From Eudoraea chungangensis (GTDB lineage Bacteria; Bacteroidota; Bacteroidia; Flavobacteriales; Flavobacteriaceae), in NCBI RefSeq assembly GCF_029360665.1, contig NZ_JARDUB010000001.1, forward strand, positions 62,001-126,000: DNA of 64,000 bases, given 5' to 3'. Each line of letters opens with the position of its first letter. Position 1 is the stretch's first letter. Both the position numbers and the translations under genes were made by a program. Positions 31,763 through 41,444 of this stretch are shown one piece after another. A model generated the notes under the pieces. It was not told the origin of the DNA and made no database searches. It worked only from the letters and a program-made list of their open reading frames with translations.

Positions 31763-32677
31763 ATGAATATTGAAAGAATAATCCAAGAAGTTTACCAAAA
31801 AATTAAAGGCGTTGACAATAAAGGAAAAATAGCAACTTACATTCCTGAATTGAGTAAGGCCGATCCAAATAAGTTTGGAGTACATATTTCAACAATTAGT
31901 CAGATGAATTTCGGTGTTGGAAATTACAAAGACAAATTCTCAATTCAGAGTATGGCAAAAGTACTTTCTTTAAGCCTAGCGTACCGCATCCTTGGTGATA
32001 AATTATGGGAAAGGGTTGGAGTAGAGCCTTCTGGAACAGCTTTTAATTCTCTTGTTCAACTAGAAGCAGACAAGGGCATACCAAGGAATCCGTTCTTAAA
32101 TGCCGGAGCCATTGTAATATCAGATATCCTTCTAACACATTTAGAAAACCCGAAAAATGATTTCTTAGATTTTGTACAAAGTTTATCCTACAATAGCGGA
32201 ATATCGTATTCAAATCGCATAGCTCAATCAGAAAAAAAAGTGGGATATAGAAATGTGGCACTATGCAATTTCATTAAATCATTTGATCGAATTGAAAACG
32301 AACCCACTGATGTACTTGATTTCTATTATGATCTATGTTCTCTTGAGATGAACTGTAAAGAATTATCAGAATTATTCTTATTCTTAGCCAATAATGGCAA
32401 CGAAATTCATAGCAATAAATCTATCCTCAGTGAAAGTCAATCAAAAAGAATAAACGCACTCATGCAAACCTGTGGTTTTTATGACGAATCTGGAGAGTTT
32501 ACTTTTAAAGTTGGCCTTCCTGGAAAGAGCGGAGTTGGTGGAGGAATAATTGCTATCCATCCAGACAAATATGCAATTGCCGTTTGGAGTCCGAAATTAA
32601 ATAAGAAAGGAAATTCGTATAGAGGGATGAAATTTTTAGAAGAATTCACGACTAGATCCGAATTATCAATATTTTAA
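31763..32677 (+). CDS. glsA: Glutaminase
   Basis: A 304-residue cytoplasmic enzyme that hydrolyses glutamine to glutamate and ammonia. It has the serine-dependent beta-lactamase-like fold of the glutaminase family: FSIQSMAKVLSL with the S-x-x-K catalytic pair, GTAFNSLVQLE, IPRNPFLNAGAIV, and near the end GLPGKSGVGGGIIAIHP with the second Ser/Tyr region. The family usually has QSISK; here it reads QSMAK, keeping Ser and Lys. ATG at 31763 is preferred to the TTG three codons earlier. The length is as expected (about 305). It is a single gene preceded by an ACCGTT box. Confidence 0.93.
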   Translation: MNIERIIQEVYQKIKGVDNKGKIATYIPELSKADPNKFGVHISTISQMNFGVGNYKDKFSIQSMAKVLSLSLAYRILGDKLWERVGVEPSGTAFNSLVQLEADKGIPRNPFLNAGAIVISDILLTHLENPKNDFLDFVQSLSYNSGISYSNRIAQSEKKVGYRNVALCNFIKSFDRIENEPTDVLDFYYDLCSLEMNCKELSELFLFLANNGNEIHSNKSILSESQSKRINALMQTCGFYDESGEFTFKVGLPGKSGVGGGIIAIHPDKYAIAVWSPKLNKKGNSYRGMKFLEEFTTRSELSIF

Positions 32678-32868
32678 ATAATTCATACAACAATGTTTAA
32701 CGGTAATTACAGCCTGCTGATAGCTTTTGGGATATCTACATCAGCCCCCCTTTCTATGGTATGACGGGTACTAGGGATTGCTGGAGGCTATTAAGTCGAA
32801 AGTTTATGTTTATTAATCCGTAACTAAGGGTAATAAGGTTAACACCAATTAGAAACAGACAAAAAAGA

Positions 32869-33681
32869 ATGATAGAAATAGAAACATATATTGTTGATTC
32901 ATTTACTGACCAACCATTTAAAGGAAATCCAGCAGGTGTTTGTTTATTAAATAATGAACTGTCCGATGCAGAAATGCTCTTAATTGCAAAAGAAATGGGA
33001 CTATCGGAAACGGCGTTTATTAGAGAAATAAATGAAAATAATGACTATCCGATAAGATTTTTTTCGCCAATAATGGAAATCCCATTATGCGGACACGCTA
33101 CTCTTGCTTCATCAAAAGTTCTTTTTGAAAAAAGCGGACATAATTCAATCAGTTTTGTAACCAAACAGAACTTGAGATTACCAATTTTGTGTAATAAGGA
33201 ATTCATAAAAATGAGATTTCCAATATATGAGACTATCCCTAAAGAAGTCCCTTTTGCTTTGCTTAAGGCTCTTGGAATTGAGGAAACAAATAATAGCGTT
33301 TACAATGCTGAAACCAAAATATTGTTACTCGAAATCCAAAGTGCTGAATTGTTGAAAAAACTTACACCTGATTTTGACAAATTAAAAAAGTCACATAAAG
33401 GTATTAATGGAGTTCTGGTAACTGCACTTTCAACAAAGGTAGATTTTGACTTTGAGTCAAGATATTTTTGGCCATGGAGTGGAACCAATGAAGACCCTGT
33501 AACAGGAGGAACACATACCTTTTTGGCAAAATATTGGGGTAAGAAATTAAATAAATCAAAGATGAATTCTTTTCAATGTTCCGAAAGAACTGGATTTATG
33601 GAAGTTGAATTATTGAATAAAAAGGATATGACGATAAAAAGTAAAGCTCAGATTGTTTTGCAAGGAATGCTGAGAATTTAA
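32869..33681 (+). CDS. PhzF-family isomerase/epimerase
   Basis: A 270-residue PhzF-like protein. The family marks are visible: FTDQPFKGNPAGVCLL, MGLSETAFI with the catalytic Glu, FFSPIMEIPLCGHATLA, SRYFWPWSG followed by DPVTGGTHTFLAKYW. PhzF itself isomerises an intermediate of phenazine biosynthesis, but most homologues in genomes without phz genes act on unknown small acids, and no phenazine genes are nearby. It is complete and transcribed alone. The 190-bp gap before it contains an AACGGT/ACCGTT-like spacer. Confidence 0.9.
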   Translation: MIEIETYIVDSFTDQPFKGNPAGVCLLNNELSDAEMLLIAKEMGLSETAFIREINENNDYPIRFFSPIMEIPLCGHATLASSKVLFEKSGHNSISFVTKQNLRLPILCNKEFIKMRFPIYETIPKEVPFALLKALGIEETNNSVYNAETKILLLEIQSAELLKKLTPDFDKLKKSHKGINGVLVTALSTKVDFDFESRYFWPWSGTNEDPVTGGTHTFLAKYWGKKLNKSKMNSFQCSERTGFMEVELLNKKDMTIKSKAQIVLQGMLRI

Positions 33682-33838
33682 GTAGTAATAACACAGAAAT
33701 AGTATGAGGCTTTAAGCATTAAACTGACAGCAGTAATATATAACAGAGATTAATGCAAAATGGAAAGGTATATGCGTAGAAATCAGACGAATCACAAACA
33801 ATACCGTTAGCCATTGCTTAATGGAACGCTCTACACCA

Positions 33839-34360
33839 ATGAACAATATAGAAATAAGACTAGCGAAAAAAGAAGATGCTCCATTTATTGCTCTTCTTGG
33901 GAGAATTACTTTTAGGGAAACTTTTGGACATCTATTTAGGGATAAACAAGATTTACTCTACTATTCCCGTTCAACATTTTCAGTAGCTAAAATTGAAAAT
34001 GGAATTAAGAAACCAAACAATGTCTTCTGGATAGCATTTGTAAACCGACTACCTGTAGGATATGCTAAATTAAAATTAAATTCTAAATCCGAATTTATCG
34101 AATCAAAGAGTATTTGCCAACTGCAGAAAATCTATGTTTTAAAAGACTTTTTATCCATGAAAATAGGACTTGAATTGCAAAATATTCTCTTAAAAAAAGC
34201 AAAGGAATTAGAGTATAATATTCTATGGCTTTCGGTACTTAACAGCAACGAGAGAGCAATAAATTTTTATAAAAAAAACGGATTTGAAATAATAGGAAAT
34301 CACGATTTTGAAATTGGAAAAGAACATTTTAAATTCTTTGCAATGAAAAGAAAAATATAA
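33839..34360 (+). CDS. GNAT-family N-acetyltransferase
   Basis: About 173 residues. It begins NIEIRLAKKEDAPFIALLG, the usual first strand and helix of GNAT proteins. The middle has LQKIYVLKDFLSMKIGLELQ, the acetyl-CoA-binding strand and loop (the Gly-rich Q/RxxGxG is degenerate here), and then LWLSVLNSNERAINFYKKNGFEIIG, the typical NxxAxxFYxKxGF end. It would transfer an acetyl group to an amine; the substrate cannot be told. ATG at 33821 is an alternative start six codons earlier. Confidence 0.88.
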   Translation: MNNIEIRLAKKEDAPFIALLGRITFRETFGHLFRDKQDLLYYSRSTFSVAKIENGIKKPNNVFWIAFVNRLPVGYAKLKLNSKSEFIESKSICQLQKIYVLKDFLSMKIGLELQNILLKKAKELEYNILWLSVLNSNERAINFYKKNGFEIIGNHDFEIGKEHFKFFAMKRKI

Positions 34361-34502
34361 AATCAATGCTGATAATGGAGCTTTACCTCCACCCTATTAT
34401 AAAAAATTATAACTTTAAACAGCTTGACTTCTAATCTGAAAAATTCTATCGGTTTATCGCTGCGAAATTAAAGCCAACACCTGTACAAAAAAATAGAATA
34501 CT

Positions 34503-35543
34503 ATGAGAATCATCTATCTAATGACCACAGTCATTTTACTATTGTTTTTCAAACAACAATCCGCTGACACTATAAAAACTGATTTAACTTCTCTAGATAA
34601 AAAACTAACCAAGAAAGGCTTTTCAGGGGTAATACTAATCGCTAGAAATGACAGTATCTTATTTAACAAAGCATATGGACGAAACGACTTAAATACCGTC
34701 TTTGATATTTGTTCCCTCACTAAACAGTTTACTGCTGCCGGAATAATGAAATTATCAATGCAAAATAAAATTTCTCTTAATGACAGCTTATCACAATACT
34801 TTATTACCGTTCCTGAGGACAAAAAAAACATAACCATTCATCAATTACTCACACATTCTTCTGGATTAATAGACATTGTGGGAAATGATTATGATACGAT
34901 TACAGAAGAAGAGTTTCTAAACAAAGTTTTTAGTACAGAACTAATAAGTCCCATTGGAACAGAATACCATTATTCTAATGCAGGGTATAGCTTACTTAGT
35001 TTGATAATTGAAAAAGCGAGTGGAATGGGCTTTGAGAGCTATCTAAATTTAGAAATTTTTAAGCCGTCCCAAATGAACCATACCGGCTATGTAATTCCAA
35101 ATTGGAATACGAATGAAATTGCCATGGGTTATTTAAATGGCACTGAATCAATAAAGCCAAATGAAGAGAATTGGAACGAACAAGGGCCATATTTAAATCT
35201 CAAAGGAAATGGAGGTGTTTTATCAAGAGCAAATGACTTGTTATTGTGGAGTAAAGCCATAAATAATAATTTGGTGCTCGATGAAAAATCAACATCTAAA
35301 TATCTATATCCTCATATTTTGGAATACAAGGATGGAAATTCGTATTATGGATATGGCTGGGTTATTGAAAATAATGAGTCAGAAGATAAATTAGTAATGC
35401 ATAATGGCGGAAGTGCAACCTTTGCATCAGATATGTGGATTTACCCTAAGAAAGGAATTACAATAATTGTACTTTGTAATAAGCCAGAAGATTATGTCTA
35501 TTCACTAACAAGAAAAATATCAAATATTCTATTGACCAATTAA
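34503..35543 (+). CDS. Serine beta-lactamase-like hydrolase (class C/PBP fold)
   Basis: A 346-residue exported protein with signal peptide (about 1-20). The catalytic S-x-x-K is in SLTKQF, the Y-x-N in YHYSNAGY, and a C-terminal HNGGS takes the place of the KTG triad. These match the beta-lactamase/D-alanyl-D-alanine carboxypeptidase transpeptidase-like family, which includes many esterases and peptidases that do not act on antibiotics. Periplasmic or secreted location is expected. Nothing in the sequence shows the substrate. Confidence 0.9.
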   Translation: MRIIYLMTTVILLLFFKQQSADTIKTDLTSLDKKLTKKGFSGVILIARNDSILFNKAYGRNDLNTVFDICSLTKQFTAAGIMKLSMQNKISLNDSLSQYFITVPEDKKNITIHQLLTHSSGLIDIVGNDYDTITEEEFLNKVFSTELISPIGTEYHYSNAGYSLLSLIIEKASGMGFESYLNLEIFKPSQMNHTGYVIPNWNTNEIAMGYLNGTESIKPNEENWNEQGPYLNLKGNGGVLSRANDLLLWSKAINNNLVLDEKSTSKYLYPHILEYKDGNSYYGYGWVIENNESEDKLVMHNGGSATFASDMWIYPKKGITIIVLCNKPEDYVYSLTRKISNILLTN

Positions 35544-35616
35544 AATCCATCTAAACCCAAAAGTTTGTGTTTATATACTAAGAAGGTCATTTTTCATCAC
35601 GACAAACCGTTAACCA

Positions 35617-36402
35617 ATGATAAAATTCTTTCGAAAAATTCGCCAGAGCTTACTCTCTGAAAATAAGTTTAGCAAGTATCTTATTTATGCCGTCGGAGAA
35701 ATTGTACTTGTGGTTATTGGCATTTTGATAGCACTTCAAATTAATAACTGGAATGGAAACAAAGCGGCACAGGCAAGAATTGATAGTAGAATAATAAATC
35801 TTACTAAAGATATTGAGTCTGACATTACAGAAATGGATGAAATTCTTCAGGTGGCTAAAGACCGAATTATTGTTGTTAAGTCGATTTTAGAAGGTTCAAA
35901 TCGCTTGGGCAGTTTTGGAATTTCAGAGGGTTCAACTAGCCTAAGCAATTTTGAAGCTTTTAAAGAGCCAACTTTTGAATCCACTCTAGAAAATTATGAA
36001 AATCCCAATAGTAAATTGTCCCTTTTGAGAACTCTAGATGGTAATGGTCCTACCTACAATGAGCTAATAAATTCTGGAGAATTTCATCTAATCAAAGATC
36101 GACTCCTTGCCAAAAAAATACAAAACTATTATTTTAACATTGCTGAGACGAAAGACAGAGAAAGTATAAACAATAAACCGTCGAACGTTGATATTTATAA
36201 ATCAAAAAATAGGCTTGGATTAGGAACCCATTCTAAAGAAGGCACTATGGAGAAATTAATTGAAATGGCGAAAAATGATCATCAGTTTGGCGCTGAATTA
36301 GAACACAGGTATATAATGGACGTGGCCCAATATAATAACACCTTAAAACTTAAACTACAAGCGCTGGATTTAAGAGAGGCCATTAAATCAACCGAGAGAT
36401 AA
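35617..36402 (+). CDS. DUF6090-family membrane protein
   Basis: A 261-residue protein starting MIKFFRKIRQSLLSENKF, then one membrane helix (about 27-43: GEIVLVVIGILIALQINNW). The rest is a mainly helical domain rich in Asp/Glu/Lys, presumably periplasmic. The N-terminal block is the hallmark of DUF6090, a family abundant and multi-copy in Flavobacteriia. A second member is encoded at 56299. The function is unknown; the amphipathic start and single helix suggest it scaffolds something at the inner membrane. An ACCGTT box lies just upstream of the start. Confidence 0.85.
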   Translation: MIKFFRKIRQSLLSENKFSKYLIYAVGEIVLVVIGILIALQINNWNGNKAAQARIDSRIINLTKDIESDITEMDEILQVAKDRIIVVKSILEGSNRLGSFGISEGSTSLSNFEAFKEPTFESTLENYENPNSKLSLLRTLDGNGPTYNELINSGEFHLIKDRLLAKKIQNYYFNIAETKDRESINNKPSNVDIYKSKNRLGLGTHSKEGTMEKLIEMAKNDHQFGAELEHRYIMDVAQYNNTLKLKLQALDLREAIKSTER

Positions 36403-37320
36403 AGAAAAGCCACATTGCTTTTACTTCAAGGCCGACATAATTTCGATGAAAGAAGCTAAACCTTAATATAAAGAAGCCCTTGTAAAATAGGACGGTTAAA
36501 CTATTTTAACTGGGAGTGAGAAAGATTCTTATAAACCAAGTAAAGGCACACTCCGTGAAAAACAAATTAATCAATTGGATTAGACCAAATTACTCTTCTG
36601 GCGGCGTACTTTCCATAAAATAAAAAGCAAACAACTTAGGGAGTTTTTCGGACAATTGATTGGAAAACGGAAATAACTCGCCTTACAGACAGGATGCATC
36701 AGAATGCGTTAATAGCCATGGCAGAACCAGGTCCCCCATACTACCGTCAATATTGAATGTCAGATAGTCTCAGGAACCTTAGATGCTTAATCATATCCCA
36801 TATATCTTATTGGTTAATTTCCTGAACAATTTGTAATGGGAATGAATAATACAGAATTTGAAAAACGACTTAATTCCTATCCAGACAAAAATATGGAGTT
36901 CATAACACTATTACGTACGTAATATTTGGAAAGAACCCCGCCTTTTTGAAGAGAGCTATAAAAAGGAATTATGGAAAAATACGGTATCACATGCTATCCT
37001 ATAGGTCTTTTTGATGCTATTCAAGCCAAAATTCGCGGCCGTTTGCAGTATTACTAAAATTGAAGCCATAGGAATCCTAATTTAATAGACCTGAATTGAA
37101 ATTTTTAGTTATTTTTATTAATCTAAACAACTTCTACTTGGGATAAGATTAGATTTCAAATTTTCAAAATTCGAGAGACCAAAAGATGGTCTTAAGAAGC
37201 AGACAATATTTAGAATTTCAAGCAACTCATAACATCTCATACCCATTGTGAATTTTAAAAAAGAAAGTTGGCATAACCCTCGATTTTCGAGAATATAAAT
37301 ATTTTAATCAATGGAATCCT
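36403..37320. other. Long stretch without a readable gene
   Basis: In 918 bp no frame stays open beyond about 30 codons. Short readable pieces, such as the one starting MNNTEFEKRLNSYPDKN near 36840, suggest that a decayed gene once lay on the plus strand, but I cannot name a family. Bases 37151-37170 contain the small repeat TTTCAAATTTTCAAAAT. No RNA gene was recognised. Confidence 0.4.
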
Positions 37321-38676
37321 ATGAAAAATAAATTCTGCCTTTTAATTCTCTCTGCACTTTTTATGTCGTTTGGGCTTAATACCTATGCGCAAGAAGACAC
37401 AATTTCCAACATCCTTATTACTAAGGTGGATGTTTTTGATGGCGTGAATGAAAAACTAATGGAGGATGTAGATGTCCTTATTCAGGGAAATCTAATTGTA
37501 AACGTTTCTAAAGGAATCGAAGCGCCCAAAAATACCCTGGTTATAGATGGAACAGCAAAGACACTCATACCGGGACTGATTGACAATCACTGGCATGTGA
37601 TGTTTTCAGGGTCCTCCATGGCAGATATATTGGGCAGAGATGATTTCTACGTTGGCATGCTGGCTACTAGACAGGCCGAAGCTACCCTTATGAGAGGCTT
37701 TACTACCGTGCGCGATTTGGGCGGTAATTCTTTTTCGGTAAAACAGGCCATTGACCAAAAGCTCTATAGCGGGCCAAGAATTTACCCATCTGGAGCAATG
37801 ATTTCACAAACTTCAGGACATGCCGATTTTCGTCCGGCCAATGAGCGGGCAGTTGGTATGTGTAAACACGATTTCGTTACTGAAAAATCTGGTCACTTGG
37901 CAGTTGCCGACGGCGTACCTGAGGTCTTGTTTACTGTACGCGAGCAATTAAAAAGGGGAGCTACACAAATTAAAATTAGTGCCGGTGGAGGCACCACTTC
38001 TCAATATGATCCGCTGGATGTAACCCAATTCACTTTTGAGGAAATAAAAGCCGCTGTTGATGCGGCAGCAGACTGGAACACCTATGTCTCTGCACATGTC
38101 TATACCCCAAAAGCCGTGCAAAGATGTATCGACGCTGGGGTGAAGGTAATAGAACATGGACAATTGCTAGACGAAGAGACTATAAAGAATATGGCTGAAA
38201 AGGATATTTGGCTTTCTTTACAGCCCTTTTATGTTTCTTCTGAAGATTCGCCCAAACTCTCTAAGAACCCTGTAACCAGAGCCAAGCAATTAGAAATGGT
38301 TCAAGGAACGGCCACCGCCTATAAGCTGGCTAGAAAACATGGTGTAAAAGTCGCCTTTGGCAGCGATTTTATCTTAACCCCAAATGAGGTAGAGCAACAA
38401 AATACGTATGTGACGCTTCTTGAGTCTGCATTTGGATATAGTCCATATGAAGCCCTCAAAGAAGTTACCTCAAATAACGCCGAACTTCTAAAACTTTCAG
38501 GACCTCGAAACCCTTACACTAAGGGTGTTTTGGGTGTCATAAAAGAAGGTGCTTATGCCGATTTAATCATAGTCGATGGCAACCCACTAAAAGACTTAAA
38601 TCTGATTGCGGACCCCAAAAGGAATTTTGAAATTATCATGAAAGACGGAATAATCTATAAGAATACCTTAAAATAA
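37321..38676 (+). CDS. Exported amidohydrolase (imidazolonepropionase-like)
   Basis: A 451-residue protein with signal peptide (about 1-23, ending NTYAQ). The amidohydrolase TIM-barrel marks are present: LIPGLIDNHWHV (the HxH metal pair), TTVRDLGG, KISAGGGTTS (the Lys region), VSAHVYTPKA and VIEHGQLL (His ligands) and VAFGSDFI (the catalytic Asp). The closing ADLIIVDGNPLKDL is typical of this group. Relatives include prolidase-like dipeptidases and imidazolonepropionase. A secreted or periplasmic peptidase or lactamase of small substrates is likely. A related gene starts at 63563. Confidence 0.9.
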   Translation: MKNKFCLLILSALFMSFGLNTYAQEDTISNILITKVDVFDGVNEKLMEDVDVLIQGNLIVNVSKGIEAPKNTLVIDGTAKTLIPGLIDNHWHVMFSGSSMADILGRDDFYVGMLATRQAEATLMRGFTTVRDLGGNSFSVKQAIDQKLYSGPRIYPSGAMISQTSGHADFRPANERAVGMCKHDFVTEKSGHLAVADGVPEVLFTVREQLKRGATQIKISAGGGTTSQYDPLDVTQFTFEEIKAAVDAAADWNTYVSAHVYTPKAVQRCIDAGVKVIEHGQLLDEETIKNMAEKDIWLSLQPFYVSSEDSPKLSKNPVTRAKQLEMVQGTATAYKLARKHGVKVAFGSDFILTPNEVEQQNTYVTLLESAFGYSPYEALKEVTSNNAELLKLSGPRNPYTKGVLGVIKEGAYADLIIVDGNPLKDLNLIADPKRNFEIIMKDGIIYKNTLK

Positions 38677-38931
38677 ATTGGCTACATGATTAACTAGTAT
38701 TCCCTTGCTTCGATTACACCAATACCAAATCTTGTTAAAGCCAAGGCGGGAAAAGCTAAAGAAAATTTGAGATGAAACTTATGAATACAATAAGGGTTTT
38801 AAGGATTGGCCAGTTCTCGGTAAATTCTGAAAACCTTCACGGCTTTTAGTTTGGTGAATTCTTGTAAAGTTAATTGTTAATGTAGGCAACGATAGATAAC
38901 CATTACCGCTGAACTTAAAAGGAGCACTAAA

Positions 38932-39996
38932 ATGACACTTGAAGATTTAGGATATAATAGAGAGTTAGAAAACTATCGAAAAGAGCAAAAACTCGACTCT
39001 TTTGGAATTGGAAGAGTCATTCTGGAACACAAAGACCGTTATACGGTTAAAACGGTATCGAATGAATTTAATAGTGAACTTATTGGAAACTTAAGGTTTA
39101 CAGCGACCAATAAAAACGAATTACCTTCTGTTGGCGATTGGGTAGCAATTTCTGAATATGATGAAGACAAAGCGCTGATTCATGCTGTACTCCGCAGAAA
39201 GTCAGTTTTAGAGAGAAAGGCTGTCGGCAAATTAGGACAGACGCAGATTATTGCAACAAATATTGATTTTGGACTAATAGTTCAATCCGTAAATAGGGAT
39301 TATAATATTAACCGATTAGAACGTTATTTGGCCATTTGTAACGCTTCTAGAATTGATCCAATTATTATTTTAAGCAAAGTAGATTTGATAAACCCTAAAG
39401 AATTAAACAGCATCCTAGTTCAAGTAAACAATAGAATAAAAAATGTTCCGGTAATTCCGATGAGCAACCAAACACATTTGGGAATTGAAGAAATTAAATC
39501 AAAATTGATTAAAGGCCAAACATATTGCCTTCTAGGATCTTCAGGTGTTGGTAAATCAACCCTCATTAATACGCTAACAGGTATTGATCTAATGAATACA
39601 GGAAAGATAAGTGAGAGTATTGACAGAGGAAAGCACGTTACCAGTCATAGAGAATTGATTGTATTAGAGAATGGTATATTAATAGACAATCCTGGAATGA
39701 GAGAAGTTGGTATTACTGATGTTTCTGATGGTCTTGAAATGACATTTGATGATATATTTAATCTTGCTCAAGATTGTAAATTCAGTGATTGCACGCATAC
39801 CATTGAAAAAGGTTGCGCCATATTAAATGCAATTGAAAAGGAAGAATTGAATTCTGACTCTTATGCAAACTTCATCAAAATGGAAAAAGAAAAGAATTAT
39901 TTTGAATCAAATGCCCAAGAGAGAAGAAAAAAAGATAAAGACTTAGGAAAAATGATAAAGGGAATTCAAAAACAAAGAAGAAATAATAAGTACTAA
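38932..39996 (+). CDS. rsgA: Ribosome small-subunit biogenesis GTPase RsgA
   Basis: A 354-residue GTPase that checks 30S maturation. An OB-fold lies at about 45-100 (VGDWVAISEY). The circularly permuted GTPase domain has the G4 motif ILSKVD, G1 GSSGVGKSTLIN, and G3 DNPGMRE in the permuted order. A C-terminal zinc knuckle is formed by CKFSDCTH and GC with the His between. The Lys/Arg-rich tail (RRKKDKD, KQRRNNKY) suits ribosomal RNA binding. The length and features are complete. It stands alone; no ribosomal genes adjoin it. Confidence 0.95.
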   Translation: MTLEDLGYNRELENYRKEQKLDSFGIGRVILEHKDRYTVKTVSNEFNSELIGNLRFTATNKNELPSVGDWVAISEYDEDKALIHAVLRRKSVLERKAVGKLGQTQIIATNIDFGLIVQSVNRDYNINRLERYLAICNASRIDPIIILSKVDLINPKELNSILVQVNNRIKNVPVIPMSNQTHLGIEEIKSKLIKGQTYCLLGSSGVGKSTLINTLTGIDLMNTGKISESIDRGKHVTSHRELIVLENGILIDNPGMREVGITDVSDGLEMTFDDIFNLAQDCKFSDCTHTIEKGCAILNAIEKEELNSDSYANFIKMEKEKNYFESNAQERRKKDKDLGKMIKGIQKQRRNNKY

Positions 39997-40074
39997 GCAC
40001 AGCAATATCTAATTAAAGATTCCCTATCGTTCGCAACTATCTATCTAAGTTAATATACCAACACTTATAGAACA

Positions 40075-40440
40075 ATGAATAAACCCTATCCTTTATTCTT
40101 AATTGTATTTGCATGCCTTGTCAATAGTCGCAACAACAAATAAGATAAAGCAAAAATTAATGTGTCAATCAAGGAAGAGGAAGAAATATATTTTGGTCAG
40201 AAACCGCCGGGAGTAATCCCTGAATTTTTTCTCCAGAAATTCTTAAAACTGAATTTAGACCGGCAGCTGGCGTCTTTATTTCAGACGTATAGGAATTTTA
40301 TTTTCGCAGAAGATGAGGTATTTATAAAAACAATGCACTGATCATTGTTTAATTGGTTAATAACAAATGGACGGAATCACTTGTGGCGGAAAAAACAAGA
40401 GAACCTTTTAATTCAACTAATTTTAGATATTTAACAAGAA
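40075..40440 (+). pseudogene. Broken remnant of a PD40/TolB-type exported protein
   Basis: An ATG at 40075 starts a lipoprotein-like signal (PLFLIVFACLVN) that stops after 22 codons. In the same frame the sequence continues EEEIYFGQKPPGVIPEFF, and after a one-base shift FSPEILKTEFRPAAGVFISDV and then EFYFRR. 'YFGQKPPG-x-xP-x-xFxP-x-I-xxTE' followed by 'EFYF' is the start of WD40-like (PD40) beta-propeller proteins of Flavobacteriia. Stops and frame changes show that it is dead; most of the gene is missing. The rest of the gap to 40561 holds nothing else I can recognise. Confidence 0.65.
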
Positions 40441-40561
40441 ATTGATTTACTAAGTTTGTAACAGAAATAAAGGCAGACATAAAACTTTACATAAAAAATA
40501 TGGCTACGAGCAGTAGCATAGTGTACCTTCCTTCGGGAAGACAACAAACCCACGGCACATT

Positions 40562-41290
40562 ATGAAACACTTTGCATTTGTTTTTGCGGTTCTTCTTTTT
40601 TTAAACTGTTGTGATTCTAACAATACCCCTTTAGAATCTTACTCTTCAGAGAATTTAAGAATCGAAAAGATCAGCGATGAGCTTTTTAAACACGTTTCTT
40701 TTCTCGAAACTCAAGACTATGGTATTGTTCCCAGCAACGGATTTATATATATTAATAATAACGAAATAATAGTGTTTGATACGCCTGTCGATGATGAGGC
40801 AGCGGCAGAATTAATCCAATGGTCCGGCAAGAATAAAATTAAGGCGGTTGTGGTAACGCATTTTCATATAGACTGTTTAGGAGGGCTAAAGGAATTTCAT
40901 TCTGCTAATATACCTTCCTATGCCAACCAATTAACTGTAGACCTAGCCAAACAAAACCATCGGGTTCTTCCAAAAAATGCATTTGACTGGGAAATTGAAA
41001 TTAAAATCGGAGAAGAATTAGTGCTTGTAAAGCACTTTGGAGAAGGCCACACAAGAGATAATGTTGTTGGCTATATTCCTACCGAAAAAGCATTGTTTGG
41101 GGGGTGTTTAGTAAAGAGTCTAGGTGCTGGAAAGGGAAACTTATTAGATGCTAATCCGAAAGATTGGCCAACTACTATTAACAGTATAAAAAAGGAACTT
41201 CCCGAAATAGAAATTGTGATCCCAGGGCATGGTAAACACGGAGGGCAAGAATTGTTAGATTACACGGAAGAGCTTTTTAGTGTTAACTAG
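40562..41290 (+). CDS. Subclass B1 metallo-beta-lactamase
   Basis: A 242-residue enzyme with an N-terminal lipoprotein-like signal (LLFLNCC). All B1 zinc ligands are present: H100 and H102 with D104 in THFHIDCLGG, H163 in GEGHTRDN, C182 in GGCLVKS and H223 in IPGHGKHGG. K185 and N193, which bind the beta-lactam carboxylate, are also in the usual places. The size matches known chromosomal B1 enzymes of Flavobacteriia (BlaB, MUS, TUS, JOHN types). It should hydrolyse beta-lactams, probably carbapenems, in the periplasm. It is complete and has no mobile-element signs around it. Substrate range is inferred from the family. Confidence 0.93.
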   Translation: MKHFAFVFAVLLFLNCCDSNNTPLESYSSENLRIEKISDELFKHVSFLETQDYGIVPSNGFIYINNNEIIVFDTPVDDEAAAELIQWSGKNKIKAVVVTHFHIDCLGGLKEFHSANIPSYANQLTVDLAKQNHRVLPKNAFDWEIEIKIGEELVLVKHFGEGHTRDNVVGYIPTEKALFGGCLVKSLGAGKGNLLDANPKDWPTTINSIKKELPEIEIVIPGHGKHGGQELLDYTEELFSVN

Positions 41291-41444
41291 AATCTTAAAG
41301 AAACCTCTACAAAAGAAATGCAGAAGGTTTTCCAAATTAAATCTTTTCCAAGGCCGTTAATTCTACGTTCATTTTTTAATTTAGCTTTTAATGGATTTAC
41401 CCCAATCCCCATGGATTAGCTGTTCAAAATTTAAATAACTTTAT

